Assembly: GCA_025890175.1 (NCBI GenBank)
Contig: JANPYM010000018.1
Span: 570,071-634,070, forward strand
Source of the DNA: Ciborinia camelliae
Lineage: Eukaryota > Ascomycota > Leotiomycetes > Helotiales > Sclerotiniaceae
DNA length: 64,000 nucleotides
Reading direction: 5' to 3'
Shown here: positions 1-10,804 of the stretch, one piece after another
Numbering within the stretch: the first letter of the stretch is position 1
Layout: every line of letters begins with the position of its first letter
Notes under the pieces: generated by a model
The model's input: only the letters and a program-made list of their open reading frames with translations
The model's database searches: none
What the model was told of the DNA's origin: nothing
Position numbers and translations under genes: made by a program

Positions 1-375
1 TGACTTCAAATCCCTGGGCAACAACCATGCGAGGAAATAATGTATGCCAGCAATGGGACTGTTCCCCACTTTTCGGAAAGGGAAGAAGATCATTTAAGAT
101 CAAGGCAATGTCAAAACTATCATTATCGGTATCAGAGGTCTTTACTAGAACAGACGATTGGGATAATGTAGATTGTGGTCGAATTCGCAAAGCGGAGCAT
201 AACCACGACATGGCGAAAATAAGGTTTTCATGTATGCCGTGTCTCGCAAATGCAGACATCATAATGAACTCCCCATGTTCGTTGTTTGAGTCTACCCGAG
301 AGCTGGGACAAAGGATCAATGTGAGTTCACTCGATTGATGCTTGAATCCTAGTAACTTCATGTTAGTAAATTGCC
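1..375. other. Left-edge stretch, no supported gene
   Basis: An open frame of about 100 codons runs on the plus strand, but its translation has no recognisable domain and no paralog in the window. It lies just beyond the stop codon of the DUF6590 gene. I read it as 3' flank. Confidence 0.4.
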
Positions 376-1976
376 TCATTGAGAGTAAAGAAGTTCCTCA
401 CCACGAGCTTCAGAGTTAGATACTAGATAAGTATCAATGGCTTTCATAATAAGATCTGCAACGTCTGGCCAAGTTTTAGAAAGGTAATGTTGAACTTGAA
501 GTGCAATCGATTCTGTAGAGTCGCTGGTGAGTGTCAAGAGATCCTTGATAGTTCGGCTTTCGTGAATGAACCACTTCTCATATTCCGGAACTTCCCAATT
601 AATGCTATATTTTATCTCATAGGGCGTGTCCTTGGAGTGAGTCGCCGGCCAGGTGTCGGACAATGCTCTTCGTATTTGATCTGGAAGCGGTTCATGGGGT
701 TTCTGATGAGACGATGGCTTGGACGGAAGATTTGGTCGGGGTCGTTGTTCACTAGCCGGTCTATTGGTATTAGAAAAACCCGAATCACGTAAGAGCGAAT
801 TCATTGAATCTTTGGCCACCATCCCGACGTTAAATACTTTAACAGAATGTTCCATGGTGTAACGTTTGCTATAGTTCAATCTGCTCACTGCATCCAGGTG
901 AGAGCCGTCTTTCTGTTCGGTGATGACCCGGATTGGATCTTTGACCGGTTTCTCGGATAGCCAGTTACCACTGTGGGTCTGGTATTTGCAAACACCTGGG
1001 CACTTTGATGTGGTATGTATGATTGCGAGGTCAGGTTTGAGGATTTCTTGGTGTATGATTGTGTTTCGTTGGGGTGCATGGAGTTCAGGTTTAGGGGTCG
1101 CTTTGTTTGAGTGCCTTTCTATAGGACTACCACTCTTAGATCAGTATGTCGAACAATTTTGCAGACGCTTCTTTGGGTAATATATACCAGCAGATGGAGC
1201 TTCCATGGCCTTCCGACACCACCACAAAACCACGATTCTCACCAGATGCTTTTTGTCCGGGATTGATGATATCAAAGCGGGAGTCACTATGTGTTCCTCT
1301 CTGGCCCGGCACTCCAGATTGCGCCTGTTCAGACCAAAAAGTCATGAATACACGGCCAACCTGCCAGAATTCATCTTCCCGGAGACCACCGCAGACTTTA
1401 TAATCTGTAAATTGTAAATGTATAAAATTCGAAAAGAATGAATGATATGGACTCACCATCATCTTGGGGTTCTTTCGAGAATTTGGAAATATGATCTTTG
1501 CCCTTATTTTTTAGTGTCTCGGTCACCTGGGAATTGAAAGCTTCTATTACTTTTTAGCAAAAGATTGTCATTAGAATGAAACTGGAACTGGGAATCATAC
1601 CCTGCGGTAGAGTGCACGGTCCTGTGAGCGATATAGAATAGATTTTACGTATTGTGGCTGCGATACCTGGCGTTGGAGTTGCATCGGAATCATTATCGAC
1701 GTAATCACCTGTCTGTGAGGCTGTGTACGCAGTATTGCTTGTCTTAATCGGTGTCGAGTACATAGGCGACTGAGATGCAACATTTGAACCAGTCGGATCC
1801 TGTGCCTTGGGCGAAGATGGTACACTTTCAGATGCAGGGTAGCGGTGGTACTCCTCAACTCCAGTTGGATCCATTCGAGAACAGTACCAGTAGCCCCCCT
1901 TTGCATCCCAAGCCAAATCGGACCAAGGGGTGCTCCGATCTATTCCTTTACCTTTGCCTTGATAATGATCCATCAT
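376..1976 (-). CDS. DUF6590-domain protein, copy 1 (476 aa)
   Basis: Model: complement(join(376..1126,1188..1404,1457..1543,1601..1976)), 477 codons with stop, in frame throughout. Introns are 61, 52 and 57 nt, GT-AG, with CTGAT/CTAAT branch sites. The ATG at 1976 was chosen because the longer open frame upstream starts at GTG and meets a stop. The N-terminus (about 13-45) has the W/Y/R-rich pattern common in front of this domain (STPWSDLAWD, GGYWYCSRMD). The DUF6590 core is about residues 165-330: VGRVFMTFWSE, GENRGFVVVSEGHG, a CCPIERH segment, KPVKDPIRVI and SRLNYSKRYTMEHSVKV. The C-terminal 145 residues are variable. Molecular function of DUF6590 is unknown; it is a fungal family, often multicopy. 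A second copy at 10805-12463 aligns over the whole core. It is divergent from the coiled-coil gene at 2651. Family call is from remembered motif pattern; exon junctions are well supported by that paralog. Confidence 0.85.
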
Positions 1977-2650
1977 TAACTTTAGTGATTGATTGTACTT
2001 TACCAAAAATCGATCCAGCACTTGGTTGGTTGACAGCCTCGTCCAAAAAAGTTATTAATTCTATGGGTATTGTAAACAATAAATAGTGATAGAGTGATGT
2101 CGAGAGAGAACCAGTATCCAACGAAATTCATAAGAAGTAACAGAAATGATTTTTAAAAATCCAGAATGGTTGTTGTATGATCTCAGGAAGGGAATGTGGG
2201 TGGGTTGGAAATATCGAATTATGATGAGAAAATACACCAGGAGATGGAAATTATGACTCCTTGGAACAAGGCAGCCGCGATAATAGAAAATTTACCTCAT
2301 TGTTATTGTAATCCATGGCGCAATGAGATCATTTGATAATGCTCTCTGAATCATTCTTCGATTAAAACTATTATTTGCTTGCACCCAACACATTAGAATC
2401 AATACCCTACACCATATCTCACCATATCCCACCATATGCCATCGCAGGTATCTTAAAACAACAAGATCGATAGGAAACGCAACTCATATTGAAAATATAT
2501 CTCACAACCAGTGAGGTATAAGGGATAAAGCTTTTGGTAAGAGATATCCTGCGTCCTAGTGAGTTTGGGTGTCGAACGATAACTCCGGTGGACTCTAATC
2601 ACAAGCATCCATGCCTATCAAATGATATTTGAGAGTTCACCCGGCTAATA
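1977..2650. promoter_or_regulatory. Shared intergenic region of divergent pair 1
   Basis: This 674-bp spacer separates the start codons of the DUF6590 gene (minus) and the coiled-coil gene (plus), so it must hold both promoters. It is moderately AT-rich and contains a short repeat of the type ACCATATC around 2410-2440. No specific factor site can be named. Confidence 0.45.
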
Positions 2651-3895
2651 ATGCATAGAAACAACCATCAAGTTGAAAAATACGTTATCTCTCCATCCGG
2701 AACGACAACTCAAGGTTCTTTTGCGATGTCGAAAAAAGAAGAAGTCGGGCGCGATGAGCGTAGTTGTTCCAGTATTGGGGAATCCCTATCCAACAGCGTT
2801 AATTCTCACATGGCAGAGCTACTCCAGGAGATACCGATAATGAAACAATTACAGTGGGAAGTGGTCGACTCGCAAATTGAAGCTAGACAAATCATGAGAA
2901 AAGTGGGCCAGAAACGATCCGATGTTTCACGAGCCGATGATAGCTTCATGAAAGAACTTCAACGACTACAAGCTGAAGGTCACCTTGAAGCATTTAAGGA
3001 ACTTTCCAGACTTGCGAATTACTGCCAATCCGTACGTGATGGACTTGGTGTATTGGAAGCTGAAGGTATCGAGGCTCAGCAGAAAATTGAGAGATGTATG
3101 TGGGATCTGCGCCAGGTAGAAGATAAAATTGTTGAAATTTTAGCGTATGTGTTTGGAGAGGCAGATGAAGAGTCTTCCGTGGCTTCGGATTCCAATTCAG
3201 CGCATGATATTCTGGAAATCCGTTCTCCAGCCGAAGGTGGCATGATGAGACAGCAAGAACCTTCCACAACTTCATTGCCCATGAGAGAAATCTTAAAGGA
3301 GTTGACTGTGGATAATTCAAGAACGCGGGAACCCCTCCCACATGGCGATAAGAGCAAGGAAGAACAGAAAGATTTATTGCTACTGGACCTGGACCTGAAA
3401 AATCGAGTGTCCTTGGGGAACCAAAAACCTCAGTATAAAACTACATTGTCGTTACAGCCGGAGGCACTGGAACCTATCGATAGGAAAATTCAACCATCTG
3501 AGCCGTCACGTGGTTCGGATTCTGGAGCCTCTTATTTAGATCGGATTGACCATGCTCTTCAAAAGCTTTCTGTTACCACCAAACAACATTCGAGTACTGA
3601 ATCATTTCCCAACTTACTGACTCAGTTTGGTACAAGGCGCGATCGAATTAACAAGTGGCTGTTACATACCATGCTCATTTCAAAATCACAAGCAAATCTT
3701 ATTGGGCTGCAGCTGGAGAAAGAGCCAGATTCATCCCCATCTCCTTGGGCGCAATTGATCGTCGCGTATCTTGAGTTTGACTCCACCACTTCTAAACTCA
3801 TCAAAGATTTGGGATCAAAAGATGCAAACACAGAGGAAAGAGATCCCGCGAGTGAAATTCCGCAAATTCCCCATCCAAAGACTCGAGAGCATTAA
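2651..3895 (+). CDS. Coiled-coil protein, copy 1 (414 aa)
   Basis: Single open frame of 415 codons from ATG to TAA; an alternative start is Met26. I do not recognise a named family. Residues about 57-165 are heptad-like and rich in Glu, Gln, Arg and Leu, predicting a coiled coil (for example around MKELQRLQAEGHLEAF and CMWDLRQVEDKIVEIL). The middle is polar and probably disordered. Residues about 330-356 (RINKWLLHTMLISKSQANLI) form a second conserved helical patch. Both regions align with the 705-aa protein at 8166-10283 (there RVNEWMLRILRSSPLDVQLL), so the two are diverged paralogs. No signal peptide or membrane segment is visible. It is head to head with a DUF6590 gene, as is its paralog, which suggests a functional link (inference). 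Confidence 0.75.
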   Translation: MHRNNHQVEKYVISPSGTTTQGSFAMSKKEEVGRDERSCSSIGESLSNSVNSHMAELLQEIPIMKQLQWEVVDSQIEARQIMRKVGQKRSDVSRADDSFMKELQRLQAEGHLEAFKELSRLANYCQSVRDGLGVLEAEGIEAQQKIERCMWDLRQVEDKIVEILAYVFGEADEESSVASDSNSAHDILEIRSPAEGGMMRQQEPSTTSLPMREILKELTVDNSRTREPLPHGDKSKEEQKDLLLLDLDLKNRVSLGNQKPQYKTTLSLQPEALEPIDRKIQPSEPSRGSDSGASYLDRIDHALQKLSVTTKQHSSTESFPNLLTQFGTRRDRINKWLLHTMLISKSQANLIGLQLEKEPDSSPSPWAQLIVAYLEFDSTTSKLIKDLGSKDANTEERDPASEIPQIPHPKTREH

Positions 3896-5837
3896 AAAAG
3901 CAAGGTTTCCCTCATATAGGTACATCAGACAAGCTGTACCCCTCCGTCACTATCGAGAAACTGCCGAAAATATCACACAAATTCTTGTGTTACATCACGA
4001 TAAAGCACCGCGCATTATGGGGGTAGCAAGAGTCGAGTAGAGAAACCCAAACACGACGAAGGACCATACGACCTCGAAACATCAACGCCGAAACGCCCGA
4101 TCTCTATGTCAGCACCAGTGGTTCAGGGAGATAATGGTGACTTCATAGCATAGAAAATTTATGGGGAGAGCTTTACACCCTGGATGAAAAGAGCTAGACA
4201 GAGGACAAAAAGGAAATGGAAATAGCAAGCTCGAAGTTCGGAAACCCAGTCATTAGCGAATAGTTGCCTGAATTTATCTCTCTCCACTCACATGGTTTAA
4301 AATCACATGATATCTTTGAAATTTTCACTTTTTCCTATCCTATCCATCTGATCCTTGCTAATAACTGGAGTGAGACTTGTACCCTTAGGGGATATTTACC
4401 CTACCTTGAAGGAATATCGGGGTGGTTACCCTATGATTTCTACCCCGCGTTACCCCGCGTTATCCCCTACCATTTGCCCAATCCTTCTTACCACCTCCAA
4501 GCAGTCAAGTTTAGGCACGCCAACAAGATTTCCTTGAAAGATAATATCGTCTAGCAGATTTGATTTCTCTCCTCGATAGCACCATTGATGGGTTTTGGCT
4601 AGTTTTATTGAATTTGTTGGCTTCCCTATCCTTTCTTGCTTCGAGAAGTGTGAAGAAAGCACTTCCGCCATTTCTATTATTGTCACTGGCCTCTCAATTT
4701 CGGGTACCTCTGTGTATTTAAGTATGGTACTCTCGTGAGAAAGGAGCTGCCCATACCACGTTACATAAGCATAGTTCCGTACCAGCGGGCAAAAAACCTC
4801 CTTCCATTAGATAATTTAAATGAATCATCCCTTTTACATCATACCCACCTCCCGAACTATCAATAGGTATAGAATGCTATCCATCTACTCTAATGGTCGA
4901 AAAAGTTGCAAAACCCCGCCCAGAAAGTTTAGCGAGGTATACTATAATATTAATTCAGGTGGTGGCTCGAGCAGCAACGGATACATGGCTCAGGAATGGA
5001 AATACACTGAGTCTCAAGTTACAAATTGAGTAGATGTATGGGGCTTTTTTTTTCACCTGCTAATATCGATTTGAGGACTCATCTTGGGCATTCTGCCTTT
5101 CACATTGCCGCGAATTGGCAAAGACAACGAAGTTTGGTGCATCATGCATGGCGGCCTGACCCCTTGCAAATTGATTTTTGTGCCATTGTAGACCTAAAAA
5201 CATTCGATCCAACCAAAAACAAGCGTCCTTGTGTGCCGTTTGAGTAATGACCTTAGTTAATCGTGTGAAAGGTAGAGGCTCAATGGAAACTTTAGGTCTC
5301 CATGACACTATATATGGTGAAGTCACACAACCCGACCATATAATTGTGTAACGGACCCTGCATATTATTAGCACCTGCGCCATATCTTCTTGCTATGGCT
5401 CGTTCCATCCTACTAACGTACTAATAATATTTCAGAACTGCGAGAGAATGGTAACTCCTATGTTTAATACGTGTTGCCACGACATGCTAAGTGCTAGATG
5501 AAAGCTTTCTTCATATTGAGGCTAATTCAATGGCACCACATGTCACGGACTATCAGTAGGTAGTTTTTAGATTGCGGTCTGTCATATGTAAGTCCCTGGC
5601 AACAATTAAATTGGAGAATCAATTGTGGAAAAGTTCAACTTTACCTTGCCTCTAAATATGCTTGGTATTAACGCCGTGATTTTATCGAAGTTCCATAGAA
5701 ATGAAATAAAGCAGCGTGGATAGTGAAATGCGGAATTGTAATTAAATATTGCGTCGGCTTGTACAGTGTAGCAATATTGAACGATTCTGCATAGACTGCG
5801 CAACGGGGCCCTGCGGGACGGGTATTGGAGCTGGCGA
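3896..5837. other. Intergenic, non-coding, with a short G/C-rich repeat
   Basis: No coding exon could be supported on either strand; open frames are short and lack domains or consistent splice sites. Around 4375-4475 there is a local cluster of TTACCC/CCCCGCGTTA words with two adjacent copies of ACCCCGCGTT, which stands out from the AT-rich surroundings and may be a decayed transposon end. A T9 run lies at about 5044. The stretch ends at the satellite. Confidence 0.5.
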
Positions 5838-7312
5838 GTTATTAAATTTATTATAAATATTAACAAAAGACAATTTAAAAAATAAATAATAAAATTAAAT
5901 TAAAACATATATTGAAATTAGTTTATTTATTTAGAAAATAGAAATTTATATATTTTAAACAAATAAATTAATTATAAATATAAAAAGGTATTTATATTAA
6001 AATTAAAATTATTATAAATATTAATAAAGGAAAATTTAAAATAGAAATAATAAAATTAAATTAAAATATATATTAAAATTAATTTATTTATTTAGAAAGT
6101 AAAAAGTTATATATTTTATATTTTAAATAGATTAATTAATTATAAAGATAAAAAGAATTTATATTCAAATTAAATTTATTATAAATATTAAAAAAAAAGA
6201 ATTTAAAATATAAATAATAAAATTAAATCAAAATATATATTGAAATTAGTTTATATATTTAGAAAATATAAGTTTATATATTTTAAATAAAGAAATTAAT
6301 TATAAATATAAAAAAATATTTATATAAAAATTAAATTTATTATAAATATTAATAAAGAAAAATTCAAAATATAAATAATAAAATTAAATTAAAATATATA
6401 TCAAAATTAATTTATTTATTTAGAAAACAAAAGACTATATATTTTATATTTTAAATAAATTAATTAATTGAAAATATACAAAGAATTTGTATTTAAATTA
6501 AATTTATTATAAATATTAAAAAAAGATAATTGAAAATATAAATAATAAAATTAAATTAAAATATATATTGAAATTAGTTTATGTATTTAGAAAATATAAG
6601 TTTATATATTTTAAATAAAGAAATTAATTATAAATATTAAAAAGTATTTATATTAAAATTAAATTTATTATAAATATTAATAAAGAAAAATTTAAAATAT
6701 AAATAATGAAATTATATTAAAATATATATTAAAGTTAATTTATTTATTTAGAAAATAAAAAGTTATATATTTTATATTTTAAATAAATTAATTAATTATA
6801 AATATAAAAAGAAATTATATTTAAATGAAATTTATTATAAATATTAAAAAGAGATAATTGAAAATATAAATAATAAAATTAAATTAAAATATATATTGAA
6901 ATTAGTTTATGTATTTAGAAAATATAAGTTTATATATTTTAAATAAAAGAATTAATTATAAATATTAAAAAGTATTTATATTAAAATTAAAATTATTATA
7001 AATATTAATAAAGAAAGATTTAAAATATAAATAATAAAATTATATTAAAATATATATTAAAGTTAATTTATTTATTTAAAAAATAAAAGATTTTATATTT
7101 TATATTTTAAATAAATTAGTTAATTATAAATATAAAAAAATCTATATTAAGATTAAACGTTTTATAAACATTAATAAAAAACAATTTAAAATATAAATAA
7201 TAAAATTACATTAAAATATATATTGAAATTAATTTATTTATTTAAAAAATATAAATCTATATATTTTAAACTTAAATAAATTAATTAATTATAAATATAA
7301 AAAATAATTTAT
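5838..7312. repeat. AT-rich satellite array 1, alternating 161/167-bp monomers
   Basis: Nearly pure A+T sequence in head-to-tail repeats. The landmark TTATAAATAT or its close variant recurs at 5851, 6012, 6179, 6340, 6507, 6668, 6835, 6996 and 7162. The spacing alternates 161 and 167 (last 166), so the real unit is a dimer of about 328 bp with at least four copies. The two monomer types differ near the TATATATTTTATATTTTAAATA segment. The few differences between copies are mostly transitions. The same family recurs at 21240-22684 and 30605-30797. No coding content. Confidence 0.9.
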
Positions 7313-7449
7313 ACTAGCTGTCGCGGAAAAAAGATTTTCAGACTATAGATTCGTATAACTCTCTTTTTCCTTTTATTAATATTATTATTATATTATATAT
7401 AAAACCTTCTACAAATTTATAATCTAAAAACTTCTTTTTTACGATGGCT

Positions 7450-7726
7450 AGTATTATTAGTATTATTAGTATTATTAGTATTATTAGTATTATTAGTATT
7501 ATTAGTATTATTAGTATTATTAGTATTATTAGTATTATTAGTATTATTAGTATTATTAGTATTATTAGTATTATTAGTATTATTAGTATTATTAGTATTA
7601 TTAGTATTATTAGTATTATTAGTATTATTAGTATTATTAGTATTATTAGTATTATTAGTATTATTAGTATTATTAGTATTATTAGTATTATTAGTATTAT
7701 TAGTATTATTAGTATTATTAGTATTA
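7450..7726. repeat. 9-bp minisatellite, about 31 copies of AGTATTATT
   Basis: An essentially perfect head-to-tail array of AGTATTATT that starts after a GATGGCT sequence and ends at GTATTACTTG. Because the unit is a multiple of three and has no stop in two frames, it reads as a long Ser-Ile-Ile repeat on plus and an Asn-Thr-Asn type repeat on minus. These are artefacts of the repeat, with no start context or conserved flank. Flanking sequence on both sides (7313-7449 and 7727-7800) is AT-rich but not part of the satellite. Confidence 0.95.
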
Positions 7727-8165
7727 CTTGAATAGTTTCGCGCCCGAGTCTCGAACAAAAGTCTCAAAATATTGCTAATGAATTTATTAGCTGACAATAG
7801 AGGGCTTCCGGAGGATACTACCCTATCTATGTGCCGCTGGCCTCATTCATGATGAAGTTAAAAAAATGGATTCGGTAAATTCAGAATCTGACCTAGTAGA
7901 CAAACCACAAAGACATAAATAATAAAAAACCTCCAATAAGGAAGAAAATAAAACTCCCTAAAATGTATGTATGAATGCCCCGCGCAGATAAAATCCTTAG
8001 AATACAATTTATCCCATTGATCCACAAGTTGTAATCCTATTCTATCCAAACTTATGAAATAACCAACAAATCGCTAGAGTAATGTACAGAAACACATAGG
8101 AGATAAATTCTAGTCGAGTGAAGATAGTAAAAGGTACGGCCAAGAATCAAAGTGAATCGAAGACC
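7727..8165. other. 3' flank of coiled-coil copy 2
   Basis: The stretch between the minisatellite and the stop codon of the minus-strand coiled-coil gene. No supported coding exon. It probably holds the 3' untranslated region and polyadenylation site of that gene. Confidence 0.45.
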
Positions 8166-10283
8166 TCAGCACCACCTCTGTAGAAGATTAGGATGGCCGT
8201 CAAGGGAGAATGTAATATTTGTCCGATCCGTTCCATCAAGAGAATTCTCATCCGAGAAACTGCCATTCGAGATAGTAGATTTTTCAGATTCAATACCGGT
8301 CTCTGCCGCGACACTTGAGTCGTAGAACTGTAGCTCGGGGGGTCCTTTGTGTTGATTTGTTTCATCCATATACCACCGCGAAAGTACCCCAAGTTGCCAA
8401 TTCCTGTCTCCATCTTTAACCTCCCGAAGCATTCTGTGACAAGCTGCCAAAAGTTGAACATCCAGAGGAGATGATCGTAGGATTCGTAACATCCATTCAT
8501 TTACTCGTCCATTGCTAGCATCTGACCTGTGGTAAAGATCTGAGGATTGATCATGAATCTCATGTCCTTCGGCAATAGCGCCGGGGAATGGGATCAGTAA
8601 AGGAAATTTGACATACTCAGACTTGTTCCCGTTGGCATTCAGACCTTCCTCGTGCTCAAATTGAGCTTCTTCAAGATTTTGCAAGTCTTTTGGTTCACCA
8701 TCAGAATCAAGGAGACCCTCTGCGTCACAGCCCGCTCTCAGCTCGGCAACTTCTGTCTTTGTTTGATGTAAGTCTTTGTAGAGAGCTGTCATCATATTCT
8801 CGAAGTCATCAAGCCAGCTTTGATCTTCGGGTTCCAGGGTTAAATTGTAAGCTTTGCGTGCTTCTTTTTGGTTCTCTAATTCAATCTTCTCCTCCATAGC
8901 ATCTTGGATGTCTTCTTTCAGAAGATCAAGATCACCAAGTTTTGATAGATAGTTCGCCACCAATGGGTGACAGGGATTTGCAGTCTCTTCTACATTGAAA
9001 CTTGCATTTGGTACGCACAGTTGGTCTTTGGGATTGGAAAAGCTAGCAGGATCCTGCAGGACTGATGGGTGATTCAACTTTTCGTAGAACTGCCGTTCAA
9101 GCCGAGTGAGACGGAACTCTTCATTGGTCAACTGATCCTCAAGGCTCATACATTCATCTTCCATCGGCCCACATTCGTCTCGAGCCATTCTACAGTTAAA
9201 GCGTAAGTCGGATAGAGAAACTTCTGGCTCTCCAACACTAACGTTAACTTCATGCTCATTGAGACGCATTATGTATCTATCGTCAGCCTGAGACCTGATT
9301 TCCTGTTTCGCCCTCAAAGTGCTACGAGCTTCGTGGATTTTTGATCGTAGACTCCAAACATCCAGCCTCATCCTTTGGATGCGATCCCACTCATCAGCTT
9401 GGAATGATCCTTGACCGTGATCTTGTTTCGTATTCAAATGTACCTCTGAAAATAAGAATGGCTGGAGAGTTGCTGTCTTGCCATCATGAAATGAAGTAGA
9501 GATCACTGGTTGGGGAAATTGCGATGGAAAAGATTCATTGTTGACATTCACATCGGTATCTTGTGATACTTTGAATGGTGGAGCGATTTGAATAGGTATG
9601 AGGCTGCTTTCGATACTATGGTTTCTGGATAGAGTCGCTTCTGCCAGCTGCATGCCATCCATATTTTGTGTTGTATCCGAAGAACAACTTTGAACCAGGC
9701 CCATGCTCGTGGATGTCGCAGAACTTCGACTCTGATTCCGAGATGACAAAGATAGAGGCTCATTATGAGACTCCATATTCGCAGTGAAGTCCGCAGAGTA
9801 TTGTCGGGAGATCCGACCTTGAGCATGATGAATATCGAATGATTGTTCGTATGCTCTTACGGGGCTATCTGACATGCGATCCGTATCAGATCTCGACCTC
9901 TTCAATCCTGATGGATCAAAAAAAGAAATAGTACCGAGTATTTTCGATGCTACTCCGCGCGAGACATGGCCATCAGCTAACTCTGGATATTGTCTCAGGT
10001 CCGATTCCATCGAGTACGTGACCGATTGCGCCGGGGAGGATTTGTTCCCCAGGAGAACCTGTGATGACTGAAAAACCAGGACTTCACTATGTCTTCGGTC
10101 GTGTCTAATTTGCGATTCTTCGAAAGATGAAATTGGAGAAGTTGTTGCGGATCTTTTCCCTTTGCTATAACGATAACGTGACCACTTTCCAGCCTTGATA
10201 TAAACACACTCTTCAGCCGCGGAGCCAGGATGGGGAAATCCAACCCCATTTCGTCGCTGTCGAGAAGTAGCCCGAGGAGCCAT
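8166..10283 (-). CDS. Coiled-coil protein, copy 2 (705 aa)
   Basis: Single open frame of 706 codons. The open frame extends slightly upstream through a TTG, but the first ATG is at 10283 (protein begins MAPRATSRQRR). Residues 1-295 are basic then Ser/Gln-rich and look disordered. Residues about 298-400 and 430-515 are rich in charged heptad-like helices (WDRIQRMRLDVWSLRSKI, LEDQLTNEEFRLTRLERQF), predicting an extended coiled coil. A C-terminal helical patch is at about 594-620 (RVNEWMLRILRSSPLDVQLL). These three regions align with the smaller paralog at 2651-3895; the first 240 or so residues are extra here. Family unrecognised. It is divergent from DUF6590 copy 2, mirroring the other pair. 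Confidence 0.75.
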   Translation of the reverse strand: MAPRATSRQRRNGVGFPHPGSAAEECVYIKAGKWSRYRYSKGKRSATTSPISSFEESQIRHDRRHSEVLVFQSSQVLLGNKSSPAQSVTYSMESDLRQYPELADGHVSRGVASKILGTISFFDPSGLKRSRSDTDRMSDSPVRAYEQSFDIHHAQGRISRQYSADFTANMESHNEPLSLSSRNQSRSSATSTSMGLVQSCSSDTTQNMDGMQLAEATLSRNHSIESSLIPIQIAPPFKVSQDTDVNVNNESFPSQFPQPVISTSFHDGKTATLQPFLFSEVHLNTKQDHGQGSFQADEWDRIQRMRLDVWSLRSKIHEARSTLRAKQEIRSQADDRYIMRLNEHEVNVSVGEPEVSLSDLRFNCRMARDECGPMEDECMSLEDQLTNEEFRLTRLERQFYEKLNHPSVLQDPASFSNPKDQLCVPNASFNVEETANPCHPLVANYLSKLGDLDLLKEDIQDAMEEKIELENQKEARKAYNLTLEPEDQSWLDDFENMMTALYKDLHQTKTEVAELRAGCDAEGLLDSDGEPKDLQNLEEAQFEHEEGLNANGNKSEYVKFPLLIPFPGAIAEGHEIHDQSSDLYHRSDASNGRVNEWMLRILRSSPLDVQLLAACHRMLREVKDGDRNWQLGVLSRWYMDETNQHKGPPELQFYDSSVAAETGIESEKSTISNGSFSDENSLDGTDRTNITFSLDGHPNLLQRWC

Positions 10284-10804
10284 GCCTGATGGGTGCAATA
10301 TGAATTCCGAGAAATCCCATGAAAAATGGGAGTTAAAGCAAAATAGTAAGTGTAATAGAGCCTAGATACGTGGCTACATCGAACAAAATGAAGGTTGTCA
10401 GCATTTTGGGACAACCTCAAATTAATAATTCCACATACATTCTTGACAGGGCTGATGACTGCACCCATTGATTGCACAGAAGAAAATCTAATAATCTCTT
10501 TAAAGCAGCGTTATGTGTTGAGACAATTCCTTGGCGATAAAAGAAGCGAGCTTTTTGGGGAAGGTGTTCTAACGATTTCTCCCGTATATCCGTCCAATCC
10601 TTTGATTCGATATCAATCACAACATGTGCCGTTCATCAAAAGAGTTATGGAAGGGGGTGTGAAGATTTGTAAATGGGTGAGAATACCATTACTTTTATTG
10701 AGGCTCAAATCAACAAACCAATTCATAAATGTGGGCCGCCGCGCACCCATTATTCACGGGTGAAAAAATGCTATGATCAAACTTTATGCTTGAATTTTTT
10801 GGTC
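10284..10804. promoter_or_regulatory. Shared intergenic region of divergent pair 2
   Basis: This 521-bp spacer lies between the coiled-coil gene (minus, ATG 10283) and DUF6590 copy 2 (plus, ATG 10805). Open frames inside it start before real promoters and show no domain. By eye I see no strong similarity to the spacer of pair 1. Confidence 0.45.

Noticed and set aside
27..338. 103-codon open frame at the left edge
   Set aside because: No recognisable feature and no splice-supported continuation; could be the end of an unseen gene but evidence is lacking.
5838..7312. AT-rich block as mitochondrial DNA insertion
   Set aside because: It is a regular tandem repeat with alternating monomers and no mitochondrial gene.
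7450..7726. CRISPR-like array
   Set aside because: Head-to-tail 9-bp units without spacers in a eukaryotic genome.
7417..7797. Long open frames of Asn-Thr and Ser-Ile repeats
   Set aside because: They are translations of the 9-bp minisatellite on each strand; no ATG context, flanking domain or splice support.
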